From Halomonas caseinilytica (GTDB taxonomy: Bacteria > Pseudomonadota > Gammaproteobacteria > Pseudomonadales > Halomonadaceae): 64,000 nt of DNA. Numbering within the stretch: position 1 is the stretch's first letter; each line of letters starts with the position of its first letter. Shown here piece by piece: positions 18,480 through 27,404 of the stretch. The notes beneath the pieces were generated by a model that had not been told where the DNA came from, did not search any database, and saw nothing but the letters and a program-made list of their open reading frames with translations. Both the position numbers and the translations under genes were made by a program. The stretch spans positions 62,001 to 126,000 of the forward strand of contig NZ_BDEP01000016.1 in assembly GCF_001662305.1 (NCBI RefSeq), written 5' to 3'.

Positions 18480-19868
18480 ATGCGTTATATCAGTACCCGC
18501 GGGCAGGCGCCCGCGCTTTCCTTCGAGGAGGTCGTGCTGACCGGCATGGCCAGCGACGGCGGGCTCTACGTGCCCGAGACGGTGCCTCAGCTCAGCTACG
18601 AGGAGCTGGCCGACATGGCCGGGTGCTCCTACGCCGAGATCGCCTTTCGGGTGATGAAACCCTATGTGGGCGGCGAGATCGATGACGAGACCTTCCGCGG
18701 CATCGTCCGTGATGCCTACCGCACCTTCAGCCATGACGCCGTGGTGCCGCTCAACCAGCTCGATGCCAACCACTACCTGCTCGAACTGTTCCATGGCCCG
18801 ACCCTGGCGTTCAAGGACGTGGCCCTGCAACTGCTCGGGCGGTTGCTGGACCATTTCCTCGCCAAGCGCGGCGAGCGGGCGGTCATCATGGGCGCTACTT
18901 CCGGCGATACCGGATCGGCGGCCATCGAGGGATGCCGTCATTGCGACAACCTGGACATCTTCATCCTGCATCCCCATGAGCGGGTCTCCGAGGTGCAGCG
19001 TCGCCAGATGACCTCGGTGCTGGCCGACAACGTCTTCAACATCGCCATCGAGGGCAACTTCGACGATGCCCAGGCGATGGTCAAGGCGAGCTTCGCCGAT
19101 CAGTCCTTCCTGAACGGCACCCGGCTGGTAGCGGTGAACTCGATCAACTGGGCGCGCATCATGGCCCAGATCGTCTACTACGTGGCTTCCGCCGTGGCGC
19201 TGGGCGCGCCGCATCGCAAGGTCAGCTTCTGCGTGCCGTCGGCCAATTTCGGCAATGTCTTTGCCGGTTACATGGCGTACCGCATGGGCCTGCCGGTGGA
19301 GCGTTTCGTCATTGCCACCAATGCCAACGATATCCTGCATCGCACGCTCGCCGACAACGACTTTTCCAAGCGCGATCTGGTCGCCACCCTGGCGCCCTCC
19401 ATGGATATCGTGGTGTCGTCCAACTTCGAGCGCCTGCTGTTCGAAGCCTATCAGCGTGATGGCAAGGCCGTGGCCGAGCTGCTCGAGCGCTTCCAGGACG
19501 AGCCGACGGCCCTGGCCGAGGCGCCGCTGTCGCGGTTGCGCGAATGTTTCGCCAGTCACAGCGTCGACGATGCGACCATCCTGGAAGTGATTCGCGAAGC
19601 GCACCAGCGCACCCAGGAGATCCTCGACCCACATACGGCCACCGGCTACCGCGCCGCCGAGCGCGAGCGCGGCGACGAGAGCGTGCCGATGATCACCCTG
19701 GCGACGGCTCACCCGGCCAAGTTTGCCGAGGCGGTAGTCAAGGCCGGCTTCCCCGGCGTGCCCTTGCCGCCGCACATGGAAGACCTGCTGGAGCGCGAGG
19801 AGCGTTATACGGTACTGCCGGCGGAGCTTTCCGCGGTGCAGGCGTTCGTTGCCGAGAACCGCCGTTAG
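18480..19868 (+). CDS. thrC: Threonine synthase
   Basis: A PLP enzyme converting O-phosphohomoserine to threonine. The 462-residue product is the long (class with N-terminal extension) type: MRYISTRGQAPALSFEEVVLTGMASDGGLYVPE, the PLP lysine in HGPTLAFKDVALQLLG, phosphate-binding TSGDTGSAAIEG, and FCVPSANFGNVFAGYMAYRMGLP. The ATG at 18480 follows GCGAGGAA. It completes the hom-thrC pair. Confidence 0.96.
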   Translation: MRYISTRGQAPALSFEEVVLTGMASDGGLYVPETVPQLSYEELADMAGCSYAEIAFRVMKPYVGGEIDDETFRGIVRDAYRTFSHDAVVPLNQLDANHYLLELFHGPTLAFKDVALQLLGRLLDHFLAKRGERAVIMGATSGDTGSAAIEGCRHCDNLDIFILHPHERVSEVQRRQMTSVLADNVFNIAIEGNFDDAQAMVKASFADQSFLNGTRLVAVNSINWARIMAQIVYYVASAVALGAPHRKVSFCVPSANFGNVFAGYMAYRMGLPVERFVIATNANDILHRTLADNDFSKRDLVATLAPSMDIVVSSNFERLLFEAYQRDGKAVAELLERFQDEPTALAEAPLSRLRECFASHSVDDATILEVIREAHQRTQEILDPHTATGYRAAERERGDESVPMITLATAHPAKFAEAVVKAGFPGVPLPPHMEDLLEREERYTVLPAELSAVQAFVAENRR

Positions 19869-20094
19869 TTGGCCCCGCCCGCTCAAGGCTGATCCGTCGA
19901 CAGGTCTACGAGGGGGCGCTGTGAACTCTTTCTTGGGCGCTACCGATGCCATCCATGGCATCGGACCCCCTCTTCGACCTGTCCCCGGCGCCTCTTGCTA
20001 GGCTCGTTCCTGCGGGCCTTCATACTTCCCTCCCCCTTGCGGGGCGACGAGCGCAGCAATAGACCAGTGTTTCCCCTAATCAGAGGAGCCAGGC

Positions 20095-21888
20095 GTGAAC
20101 GCCCCTGTCGATCTGCATGAATCCCTCAAACCGCGTATTCTGCCTCGCCCGCGGGATGCCGCCGTGGAGCAGCGCGCCCTGGCCGAGGGGCTGAAGCCGC
20201 TGCAGGCGCGGATCCTGGCCGGTCGCCTGGGTGGCTATGAGGGCGAACTGGCGCCACTGGTGGCGCCGAGCCTGCGTTATCTGGCGCATCCCGAACGCCT
20301 CCAGGACGGGCGGCGTGCCGCCGAGCGCATTGCCCGGGCGGTGACCGAAGGCGAGCACATCGGCATCCTCACCGACTATGACGTCGACGGCATCACCTCT
20401 CATGTGGTGATTCGGCGGACGCTCAACGAGCTGTTCGGCATCCCCGAGAACCGCCTGCACAGTTTGATCGGCCACCGGATTCACGATGGCTACGGCATCA
20501 GCCTGCCGTTGGTGGAGCGTACCCTGTCGCTCTCGCCGCGTCCGAGCCTGGTGATCACCGCCGATTGCGGCAGCAGCGACGAACCGCGTATCGCCAGGCT
20601 TCGCGAGGCCGGTATCGACGTGGTGGTCAGCGATCACCACGCCCTGCCGACGGAAGGCCCGCCGGCTTCGGCCTTTGCCACCGTGAACCCCACACGCGAC
20701 GACTGCACCTACCCCGACCCGACCATCGCCGGCTGCATGGTCGCCTGGCTGGTCATGTCGCTGACCCGCAGTGTATTGATCGAATGGGGCGTGCTCGAAC
20801 CGGCCACCCCGAAGCTGTCGCCCTGGCTCTCCTATGTAGCGCTCGGCACGGTGGCGGACTGTGTCTCGCTGGGTGGCAGTGTGGCCAATCGAGCGGTGGT
20901 TGCCCATGGACTGACGCTGATCAATCGCATGGAGGCAGCCTGCTGGCGGACCATGGCCCAGCGGCTGGGGGCCGACAGCGTGCCCTTCGATGCCGAGACG
21001 CTGGCCTTCCAGATGGGCCCGAGGATCAATGCCCGTTCCCGGCTCGACGATCCCTATGCGGCGTTGCACTTCATGCTGGCGGTGGATGATGCCACGGCGG
21101 CAGGGCACCTGGAGACGCTGGATCAGGACAACCAGTCGCGCAAGAGCATCGAGGCCGAGATGACCGAGCGTGCCCGAGGCTTGGCCATGGCCGAGCTGGA
21201 GGCCGGGGCACCGGTTCTGGTGGTGTTGCTCGAGGAAGGCCACCCCGGGGTGCAGGGCATCGTCGCCTCACGACTGGTGCAGGCCTTCGGTCGTCCCGCC
21301 TTGGTGCTGACACCGGCCGCACAGCCGGGCATGCTCACCGGCTCCGGGCGCTCCATCGAGGCCCTGCATCTGCGCGATGCCCTGCAGCGTGCCTTCGAGC
21401 TGGCGCCGGCCTCGCTGCCGCGTTTCGGCGGGCACCGTGGGGCTGCTGGTGTCGGTGTGCCCCGTGAGGCCTTCGACGATTTTCGCCAAGCGTTGCTGCA
21501 GGCGGCCCGCGAGCAGCTCGGCGATACGGAACTGGGCCCGCGTGTCTTCACCGACGGGGAACTCGAAGCCGGTCAACTGGACCTGAAGACGCTCGATGAG
21601 ATCGAAGCGCTCGGCCCCTATGGGCGAGAGTTCGATGCGCCTCTGTTCGAAGGCGTGCTAAGGGTGGAAAGCCTGCGTACCGTGGGAGCCGACGGCAGTC
21701 ACCTGATGCTCGAGCTATCCAGTGGCGCCACCAGCGTGCGGGCGATCTGGTTCCGCGCCCTGACGCCGGGCGAGATGCCGGCCTTCGACGCCGGCGACCT
21801 GCTGCGCTGCGCCTACAAGCTCAACCGCAACCGCTGGCGGGGGCGGGAGTCTTTGCAACTGGTCATCGAGCATGCGGAGCCCGCCTGA
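20095..21888 (+). CDS. recJ: Single-stranded-DNA-specific exonuclease RecJ
   Basis: A 5' to 3' ssDNA exonuclease of the DHH superfamily, used in RecF-pathway recombination and repair. The 597-residue product has the metal motifs DYDVDGITSH (about 95-105), ADCGSS and VVSDHHALP, then the DHHA1 part with GGHRGAAGVGVP and a C-terminal OB fold. The start is GTG at 20095 with AGAGGAGCC upstream. In E. coli recJ is directly followed by prfB; here 14 kb of other genes intervene. A palindromic repeat begins at its stop codon. Confidence 0.95.
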   Translation: MNAPVDLHESLKPRILPRPRDAAVEQRALAEGLKPLQARILAGRLGGYEGELAPLVAPSLRYLAHPERLQDGRRAAERIARAVTEGEHIGILTDYDVDGITSHVVIRRTLNELFGIPENRLHSLIGHRIHDGYGISLPLVERTLSLSPRPSLVITADCGSSDEPRIARLREAGIDVVVSDHHALPTEGPPASAFATVNPTRDDCTYPDPTIAGCMVAWLVMSLTRSVLIEWGVLEPATPKLSPWLSYVALGTVADCVSLGGSVANRAVVAHGLTLINRMEAACWRTMAQRLGADSVPFDAETLAFQMGPRINARSRLDDPYAALHFMLAVDDATAAGHLETLDQDNQSRKSIEAEMTERARGLAMAELEAGAPVLVVLLEEGHPGVQGIVASRLVQAFGRPALVLTPAAQPGMLTGSGRSIEALHLRDALQRAFELAPASLPRFGGHRGAAGVGVPREAFDDFRQALLQAAREQLGDTELGPRVFTDGELEAGQLDLKTLDEIEALGPYGREFDAPLFEGVLRVESLRTVGADGSHLMLELSSGATSVRAIWFRALTPGEMPAFDAGDLLRCAYKLNRNRWRGRESLQLVIEHAEPA

Positions 21889-22030
21889 GGAAACACTGAT
21901 TTATTACTACGCTCGATATCTTGGCTGCCGGCGGTACTCAATATCCTCATTTACTGGCGTGTAAACTCCGGTATCTCCGTTCCGGCAGCAGCCAACCTAT
22001 CTTCGCTCGCAACATAAATCAGCGCTTCCT
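21888..22030. repeat. Palindromic intergenic repeat, copy 1 (behind recJ)
   Basis: A 143-bp imperfect palindrome starts at the last base of the recJ stop. Outer arms are AGGAAACACTGATTTAT and ATAAATCAGCGCTTCCT; an inner pair is GGCTGCCGG/CCGGCAGCAGCC. The centre reads CTCATTTAC ... GTAAACTCCG (21946-21970). Other copies are at 30421, 34138 and 39560. A nearby GCGTCTT/AAGACGC hairpin (22073-22090) belongs to the tail of the facing VOC gene. Confidence 0.75.
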
Positions 22031-22101
22031 TAAGTTGGAAGAGTGGGAATAGAGCTCGGCATTCCGCCTATTGCGTCTTCTTCAAGACGCGCAGCGTCGT
22101 A

Positions 22102-22132
22102 CTTCCCTCTTCCCTCTTTTCTCTTCCCCTTT
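22102..22132 (-). repeat. 31-nt all-purine tract (minus strand) behind the VOC gene
   Basis: On the minus strand a run of only A and G starts within the VOC stop codon and extends 31 nt. It mirrors the purine run behind hom. Its sequence is built from GAAGAG and GGGAAG units. Confidence 0.6.
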
Positions 22133-22550
22133 AGTACGTTGGCCAGACGCCGGGGGTGGCCAGTTCCAGCAGGTGGCCGTCCGGGTCGCGGAAGTAGAGG
22201 CTCTCGCCGCCCCGGGGCCAGTGCGTGCGCCCCTCGATCTCGATGCCATGACTCGTCAGGCGGCGCTCCCAGTCCTCCAGTGCTTCGGCGCCGATGGCGA
22301 AGGCCATGTGCGTGCGCCCGGTGCCGTCGTGGGGCGGAATGGTGCCCATCTCGTCAGGCAGCACGACCGTGTCGCGCGTCGCGCCTTCGAGAAACAGCAG
22401 CAGAACGGTGCCGCCGCCAGCATCATAGGCAGTGAAGCGCTGATCGGCGGTGAAGGCCGATAGCCCCATCACTTCCTCGAAGAAGGTCCGGGCCCGGACC
22501 ATGTCGGTGACATACAGGGCCGTTTCCAGCACACCGTCGAGTCTGGGCAT
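22131..22550 (-). CDS. VOC (glyoxalase/bleomycin-resistance fold) family protein
   Basis: A single-domain vicinal-oxygen-chelate protein of 139 residues. It begins MPRLDGVLETALYVTDMVRARTFFEEVMGL and has two beta-alpha-beta modules, with GRTHMAFAIGAE and a C-terminal SLYFRDPDGHLLELATPGVW that supplies the usual metal-site His and Glu. The substrate is unknown; glutathione-transferase-like (fosfomycin) or dioxygenase-like roles cannot be separated. The ATG at 22550 is preceded by AGGAGG; longer frames run into copA. It lies downstream of the copper operon on the same strand, with 50 nt between. Confidence 0.8.
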   Translation of the reverse strand: MPRLDGVLETALYVTDMVRARTFFEEVMGLSAFTADQRFTAYDAGGGTVLLLFLEGATRDTVVLPDEMGTIPPHDGTGRTHMAFAIGAEALEDWERRLTSHGIEIEGRTHWPRGGESLYFRDPDGHLLELATPGVWPTY

Positions 22551-22600
22551 GGCGTTGCCTCCTTCTGGACTCTCTCTCATCAGCCTAGCAGGCCATGGGC

Positions 22601-22672
22601 TCAGTCCAGCCAGAACCACCAGACGATCAGGGCGATCAGGCCGAGTCCAATGAGATTGATGATCCAGCTCAT
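22601..22672 (-). CDS. 23-residue single-span membrane peptide coupled to copA
   Basis: The ATG overlaps the copA stop (ATGA) and GGGAGA lies 5-8 nt upstream inside copA. The product is 23 residues: MSWII, then [18 protein letters not shown], essentially one transmembrane helix. From memory, small cupredoxin-domain proteins encoded next to copper ATPases begin with a very similar anchor ([14 protein letters not shown]) followed by a copper-binding domain. Here a stop follows the anchor and no cupredoxin sequence remains downstream. It could be a relic of such a gene or a genuine ATPase-associated microprotein. Confidence 0.55.
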   Translation of the reverse strand: MSWIINLIGLGLIALIVWWFWLD

Positions 22673-25182
22673 GATGTCGTCTCCCGAGTGTCGGTCGCAT
22701 CGCGTGGTGTGAACAGGCGCAGCCGACTGGCGTTGCCGACCACGGTGATCGACGACAGCGACATGGCGGCACCGGCGATCATCGGTGACAACAGGGTGCC
22801 GGTGAGCGGGTAGAGCACGCCGGCGGCAATGGGAATGCCGATCAGGTTGTAGCCGAAGGCGCCCATCAGATTCTGGCGGATGTTGCGCAGGGTGGCACGG
22901 CTGATCTCGATGGCGGCGACCACGCCGTGCAGCGAGTCACGCATCAGGGTGATGCCGGCGCTCTCGATGGCCACGTCGGTGCCCTGGCCGATGGCGAAGC
23001 CGACGTCGGCCAGGGCCAGGGCCGGCGCATCGTTGATGCCGTCACCGACCATGCCGACTCGCTCGCCGTCATCCTGCAGGCGCTGGATCTCGGCATGCTT
23101 ATCCTCGGGCAGCAGATCGGCGCGGAAGTCATCGATGCCGACTTCCCGGGCGATGGCCTCGGCGGTATGGGCATTGTCGCCGGTGAGCATGACGACCTTG
23201 AGACCGTCGGCACGCAGCCGTCGGACCGCGGCCACGCTGTCGTCACGCAAGGGGTCGCTGATACCGAAGATGGCGGTGAGCCGGCCATCGACGGCCAGAT
23301 GGACGACGCTGCGTGCCTGGCGTTGCAGGCGTTCGGCGATGTCCTGGCCGGCGTCGAGCGCGACGCCCTGGTCCCGCAGCAGTCGGGCGTTGCCGAGCAA
23401 CAGTTCGCTGCCTTCCGGCGTGCGGGCCGTGACGCCGCCTCCGGTCACTGACTGAAAGTCGTGAATATCCGCAGCCGTGACATTCGCCTGTTCGGCATAG
23501 GCCAGAAGAGCGTTGGCCAACGGATGTTCGGAGCCGCGCTCCAGAGCGGCCACCAGGGCGAGTGCCCGTTCGCGATCGCCGTCGAGGATCTCGGCCTCGG
23601 TGACCCTGGGCTTGCCTTCGGTCAGCGTGCCGGTCTTGTCGACCACTAGGGTCGTCAGGCGGCTGGCAGCCTGCAGCGCCTCGCCAGTCCGTACCAGAAC
23701 GCCGTGCTCGGCGGCCTTGCCCACGCCGACCATGGTGGAGATCGGCGTGGCCAGCCCCAGAGCGCAGGGACAGGCGATGATCAGCACCGTGGTGGCGGTG
23801 ACCAGCATGTGGATGACCCGAGGCTCGGCGCCGAGGTTGAACCAGGCCAGCGCCGTGATCACCGCGACGATCATCACGGCAGGGACGAAGATGCTGGAGA
23901 TGCGGTCGGCGAGCCGGCCGATGGGCGGCCGCGAGTTCTGGGCGCTGGCCACCTGCTCGGTGATGCGGCCGAGTCGGGTATCGGCGCCGACCCGGGTGGC
24001 GCGGTAGACCAGCGAGCCCTTACCATTGACGGTGCCGGCGCTGACCTCGTCGCCGACCGACTTGGCCACCGGCAGGGGCTCGCCGGTGAGCATGGACTCG
24101 TCGACATGGCTGGCCCCCTCGCTTACTTCGCCATCCACCGGCAGTCGCTCGCCAGGCCGCACGCGCAGGTGATCGCCCTCGCGTACTGCCTCGATCTCGA
24201 TCTCGCGTTCCTCGCCGTCGCGAATCACGCGCGCGGTGCGGCTCTGCAGATCGAGCAGGCGTCGCAGCGCCTCGCTGGTGCGACCGCGAGCGCGCAGCTC
24301 CAGGGCGTTGCCCAGCAGGACCAGTCCGATGACCATCGCCGAGGCCTCGAAGTAGATGCCACGCGCGGCCTCCGGTAGTGCGCCGGAGAAGGCCACCACC
24401 GCCATGGAATACAGCCAGGCGGTACCGGTGCCCATGGCGATGAGGGTGTCCATGTTGGCCTGGCGATGGCGCAGGTTTTTCCAGGCATTGAGGAAGAAGT
24501 GGCGCCCGGGGAAGACCATCACGGCCAGCGTCAGCACGCCCACCACCAGCCAGTAGAGGCGGCCGGCTCCGATCGGCTGGGGGTGGAAGACGAACATGCT
24601 GGCCATCAGCGGCACGGCCAGCGCCAGGGACCAGGCCGCGCCACGCATCAGGCGACGGTACTCGGCACCATCCCGTTCGGCGCGAGTTCGCTCGGCTTCG
24701 CGCATGTCGAGCACGGGCTCGGCGCCATACCCGACGCCCTCCACGGCGCCGACCAGCGCATCGAAGTCGGCGTTGCCTTGCACCTGGGCCGTGTGGGTGC
24801 CGAAGTTGACGCTGGCCTCGGTGACGCCCGGCACGTTTTCCAGTGCTCCCTGGACGGTTCGCACGCAACTGGCGCAGGTCATGCCGGAAATCGAGAGTCG
24901 CCGGGCATGGCCCGTGTCCGTTGCCGCATCGTGTGTCGACGGTGCCGGGGTGTCGGGCGCCGGTGCGTGTTCGTCGGTAGCCGGGCCGGGCGGATAACCG
25001 GCCTCGTCCAGGGTCGCATCCAGCGCGTCGCCGGCCAGGGAGGTGGTGACCGTCAGGCGCTTGTCGGCAGGTTCGCCGATCACCTCGGCCTCGGCGTCAC
25101 GGGCCTGGATGGCGCGTCGCATGCGGCTAACGCAGCCCTGGCAACTCATGCCAGGAATCAGGCGCTCATACCGGGTGCTCAT
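22669..25182 (-). CDS. copA: Heavy-metal (copper-type) translocating P1B-ATPase
   Basis: Exports Cu(I) or Ag(I) across the inner membrane. The 837-residue product has two N-terminal heavy-metal domains (GMSCQGC near 11-17, GMTCASC near 105), about eight membrane helices, the transport motif CPC in [11 protein letters not shown], the phosphorylated Asp in [22 protein letters not shown], and [18 protein letters not shown]. The CPC motif and paired CxxC domains point to monovalent copper. The ATG at 25182 follows AGGAGA and overlaps the MerR gene stop; the frame itself opens further upstream. Confidence 0.93.
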   Translation of the reverse strand: MSTRYERLIPGMSCQGCVSRMRRAIQARDAEAEVIGEPADKRLTVTTSLAGDALDATLDEAGYPPGPATDEHAPAPDTPAPSTHDAATDTGHARRLSISGMTCASCVRTVQGALENVPGVTEASVNFGTHTAQVQGNADFDALVGAVEGVGYGAEPVLDMREAERTRAERDGAEYRRLMRGAAWSLALAVPLMASMFVFHPQPIGAGRLYWLVVGVLTLAVMVFPGRHFFLNAWKNLRHRQANMDTLIAMGTGTAWLYSMAVVAFSGALPEAARGIYFEASAMVIGLVLLGNALELRARGRTSEALRRLLDLQSRTARVIRDGEEREIEIEAVREGDHLRVRPGERLPVDGEVSEGASHVDESMLTGEPLPVAKSVGDEVSAGTVNGKGSLVYRATRVGADTRLGRITEQVASAQNSRPPIGRLADRISSIFVPAVMIVAVITALAWFNLGAEPRVIHMLVTATTVLIIACPCALGLATPISTMVGVGKAAEHGVLVRTGEALQAASRLTTLVVDKTGTLTEGKPRVTEAEILDGDRERALALVAALERGSEHPLANALLAYAEQANVTAADIHDFQSVTGGGVTARTPEGSELLLGNARLLRDQGVALDAGQDIAERLQRQARSVVHLAVDGRLTAIFGISDPLRDDSVAAVRRLRADGLKVVMLTGDNAHTAEAIAREVGIDDFRADLLPEDKHAEIQRLQDDGERVGMVGDGINDAPALALADVGFAIGQGTDVAIESAGITLMRDSLHGVVAAIEISRATLRNIRQNLMGAFGYNLIGIPIAAGVLYPLTGTLLSPMIAGAAMSLSSITVVGNASRLRLFTPRDATDTRETTS

Positions 25183-25634
25183 GACGAGGTCTCCTGGCGG
25201 GATGAAGTGGAGCCATTCTCGGACTCGAGTGACGCGGGGAAGCTTTCGATCAGCCGACACAGGCTATGGCCATCGGGCGTGCCATCGGGCATGTCGGCCC
25301 AGGCGTCCAGCGCCTGTTCCATGCGCGAGGCCAGCGCTTCGAGCTCGCGGATGCGGGCGCGGATCTCCGGGAGTCGCTCGGCCATCAGGTCTCGTACCAG
25401 TGGACAGGGCGAGTCCCCATGATCAGCGTGTTCGAGAATCTGGCGAATCTCGGCCACGCTGAAGCCGAGGGTCCGAGACCGCTGAATGAAGCTCAGGCGC
25501 TCCAGGTCGGTGCCGTCGTAGCGTTGGTAGCCGTTGTCAGGGTCGCGCTCGGGGGCGAGCAGCCCTTCGCGGGTGTAGTGGCGCACGGTTTCGGCGGTAA
25601 CGCCGGCTCGACGTGCCAGTTCACTGACTTTCAT
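25179..25634 (-). CDS. MerR-family heavy-metal-responsive regulator (CueR/ZntR-like)
   Basis: A 151-residue MerR-type activator: winged-helix head [60 protein letters not shown], then the dimer helix. Cys77 (GDSPCPLV) matches the dimer-bridging Cys of ZntR/CadR proteins. In the C-terminal metal loop only Cys126 (GHSLC) is present, without the first Cys of the CueR or ZntR loop, so metal specificity cannot be assigned from residues alone. Coupling to copA (ATGA overlap) argues for copper. It is preceded by its own MerR-type promoter. Confidence 0.85.
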   Translation of the reverse strand: MKVSELARRAGVTAETVRHYTREGLLAPERDPDNGYQRYDGTDLERLSFIQRSRTLGFSVAEIRQILEHADHGDSPCPLVRDLMAERLPEIRARIRELEALASRMEQALDAWADMPDGTPDGHSLCRLIESFPASLESENGSTSSRQETSS

Positions 25635-25666
25635 GATGTCCTCAACGACGTGATGACGATGTCGGC

Positions 25667-25698
25667 AGTTTAAAACCTTTGTGTAACACATGGGTCAA
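25667..25698 (-). promoter_or_regulatory. MerR-type promoter/operator of the merR-copA operon
   Basis: On the minus strand, -35 TTGACC (25693-25698) and -10 TAAACT (25667-25672) are separated by 20 bp, the stretched spacing typical of MerR-activated promoters. A 21-bp operator (25675-25695) fills the spacer: ACC ... TGTGT-T-ACACA ... GGT, with 8 of 10 pairs symmetric. The predicted transcript starts about 25 nt before the regulator ATG. Confidence 0.75.
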
Positions 25699-25805
25699 GG
25701 TGGCGTGATGAGTCGATATCGCCAGCTCCGGAACGTTTGCGTAACCGGTTGAAAAGGCAAGAGGTCAAATGGACGTATGACTAAAGTATGAGCGTATTTC
25801 GAGTT

Positions 25806-25820
25806 AAAACGAACGTTTGC
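25806..25820. promoter_or_regulatory. PsrA-like operator upstream of the fadL-type gene
   Basis: AAAAC-GAAC-GTTTG-C resembles the PsrA consensus known from Pseudomonas, (G/C)AAAC N2-4 GTTT(G/C). PsrA is a TetR-type fatty-acid-responsive repressor. The core GAACGTTTGC also occurs exactly 80 bp upstream (25731-25740). The site lies 100 nt before the start codon. Functional assignment is inference. Confidence 0.4.
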
Positions 25821-25919
25821 ACTTGATTGCCGGGAGGAATTTCGCAAACACTGAAGCCACGTGACCGCCCCGCGGCTAGCGAGATAACAATCACCCATCA
25901 CGACTAGGGATGTCTGCTC

Positions 25920-27272
25920 ATGCAAAACCAGCTCAACAAGCTCACCGTCGCCGTGACCTTGGCGTCCGCCGTCCTGGCGTCCAGTCAGGCTGCTGCTTCG
26001 GGCTTCCAGGTTCGTGAACAGAGCGCCAAGGCGCTGGGCAACGCCATGGCCGGGGCGGCAGCCGGTGCCGAGGATGTCAGTTACATGACCTTCAACCCGG
26101 CGGCCATCGGCAACGTGGAGGGAACCCAGGTGGCCGGCGGCATTTCCTACATCGACGCCAACTTCGAGTTGACGGATGCGTCGGCGAGTCCCGCCGGACT
26201 ACCAGTGAGCTATGACCGTGGTGGCTCTCGCGAAGGGGGCGAAGAGGCCTGGGTACCGAGCTTCGCCTTCAAGACGCGGCTCGATGACCGGTTCGATCTC
26301 GGTCTGGCGGTGTCGGCACCGTACGGGCTCTCGACGGAATACGACAAGGACTGGATCGGCCGCTATCATGCCATTGAGACCGATCTCACGACCATCGATA
26401 TCCAGCCGACGCTGAATTATCGCGCCACGGACCGTCTCAATCTCGCCGTGGGGCTGCGGGCCCAGTATGCCGATGCGACGCTGTCCAATGCGATTGACCT
26501 CGGTGGGGTCGGGGCGAGTGCTGGCCTGTTGCCACCTTCTGCGATCGGCAATGCTGACGGCAAGGCCGAGGTGACCGGCGACGACTGGGGCTACGGCTAC
26601 ACTCTGGGGGCGCTGTTCCAGGCGACCGACCGCACCCGGCTGGGGATCAGCTACCGCTCCGAGGTGGACCTGACGCTGGACGGCGATGTCAATTACAGCG
26701 CCGACAATGCCACCGGCCGGCAGGTCCTGGCGGGAGCCCAGGCCATGGGGCAGTTGCAGGACGGTGGCGGCTCGGCGGATCTGACCACGCCGGCCAACCT
26801 CAACCTCGGTGTCTACCACCAGTTGACCGACCGTCTCGCCCTGATGGCCAATGCCGAGTGGACCGAGTGGAGCAGCTTCGATGAGCTCACCGTCGAGTTC
26901 GACAGTGGCGGCCAGAGCACCACGACCGAGAACTGGGACGATACCTGGGCCTTCTCGGTAGGCGCCAACTACCAGCTCAATCGGGAATGGATGCTGCGTG
27001 CCGGCCTGGGGGTCGACGAGTCACCGGTGCCGGACAGTGAGCACCGTACGCCGCGCGTACCGGATGCCGACCGTCAGTGGGCGACGCTCGGTGCGACCTG
27101 GATGCCGACGCCCGACCTGGGGGTAACGGCCGGCTACATGCGAGTGTTCGGTGATGATGGCGACATCGACCAGTCCGGAGCCAAGGCCGAGAACGCCAGT
27201 CGTGGCGACCTTTCCGGGACCTATGAAGTCGACGCCAACGTCTTCGCGCTCTCGGTGGATTATCGCTTCTGA
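25920..27272 (+). CDS. FadL/OmpP1-family outer-membrane long-chain fatty acid channel
   Basis: The product has 450 residues with a signal peptide (MQNQLNKLTVAVTLASAVLASSQAAAS), then the FadL hatch signature GFQVREQSAKALGNAMAGAAAGAEDVSYMTFNPAAIG. Repeated amphipathic strands follow (for example NLAVGLRAQYADATL, TRLGISYRSEVDLTL), and it ends in an aromatic YRF expected for BAM recognition. It takes hydrophobic substrates across the outer membrane; fatty acids are the family default. AGGGATG lies upstream of the ATG. It converges with the porin gene. Confidence 0.88.
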   Translation: MQNQLNKLTVAVTLASAVLASSQAAASGFQVREQSAKALGNAMAGAAAGAEDVSYMTFNPAAIGNVEGTQVAGGISYIDANFELTDASASPAGLPVSYDRGGSREGGEEAWVPSFAFKTRLDDRFDLGLAVSAPYGLSTEYDKDWIGRYHAIETDLTTIDIQPTLNYRATDRLNLAVGLRAQYADATLSNAIDLGGVGASAGLLPPSAIGNADGKAEVTGDDWGYGYTLGALFQATDRTRLGISYRSEVDLTLDGDVNYSADNATGRQVLAGAQAMGQLQDGGGSADLTTPANLNLGVYHQLTDRLALMANAEWTEWSSFDELTVEFDSGGQSTTTENWDDTWAFSVGANYQLNREWMLRAGLGVDESPVPDSEHRTPRVPDADRQWATLGATWMPTPDLGVTAGYMRVFGDDGDIDQSGAKAENASRGDLSGTYEVDANVFALSVDYRF

Positions 27273-27305
27273 CGCCAGGATGGCGCGATCTTCGCGCTGC
27301 GTGGC

Positions 27306-27341
27306 AACGACGGGACCCGGCCTTGGCCGGGTCCCGTCGTT
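27306..27341 (+). terminator. Terminator hairpin of the fadL-type gene
   Basis: A perfect 17-bp inverted repeat with a 2-nt TT loop (centred on GGACCCGGCC/GGCCGGGTCC) lies 33 nt after the stop. Its 3' arm ends GTCGTT and is followed by TC, so the U-run is short. Confidence 0.7.
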
Positions 27342-27364
27342 TCGCTCCCGACAACGTTCGAGAG

Positions 27365-27388
27365 CAGGCCGGGCACGCGCCCGGCCTG
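27365..27388 (-). terminator. Terminator hairpin of the porin gene
   Basis: A perfect 10-bp stem (CAGGCCGGGC/GCCCGGCCTG) with a 4-nt loop lies 16 nt behind the porin stop on the minus strand. It has no U-run. Together with the neighbouring hairpin, each convergent gene has its own stem. Confidence 0.55.
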
Positions 27389-27404
27389 GGAGACGGCTTG
27401 ATGC

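Noticed and set aside
17949..19961. 670-codon minus-strand frame opposite hom and thrC
   Set aside because: It spans two well-supported genes on the other strand and their intergenic repeats; its composition is that of a GC-driven shadow.
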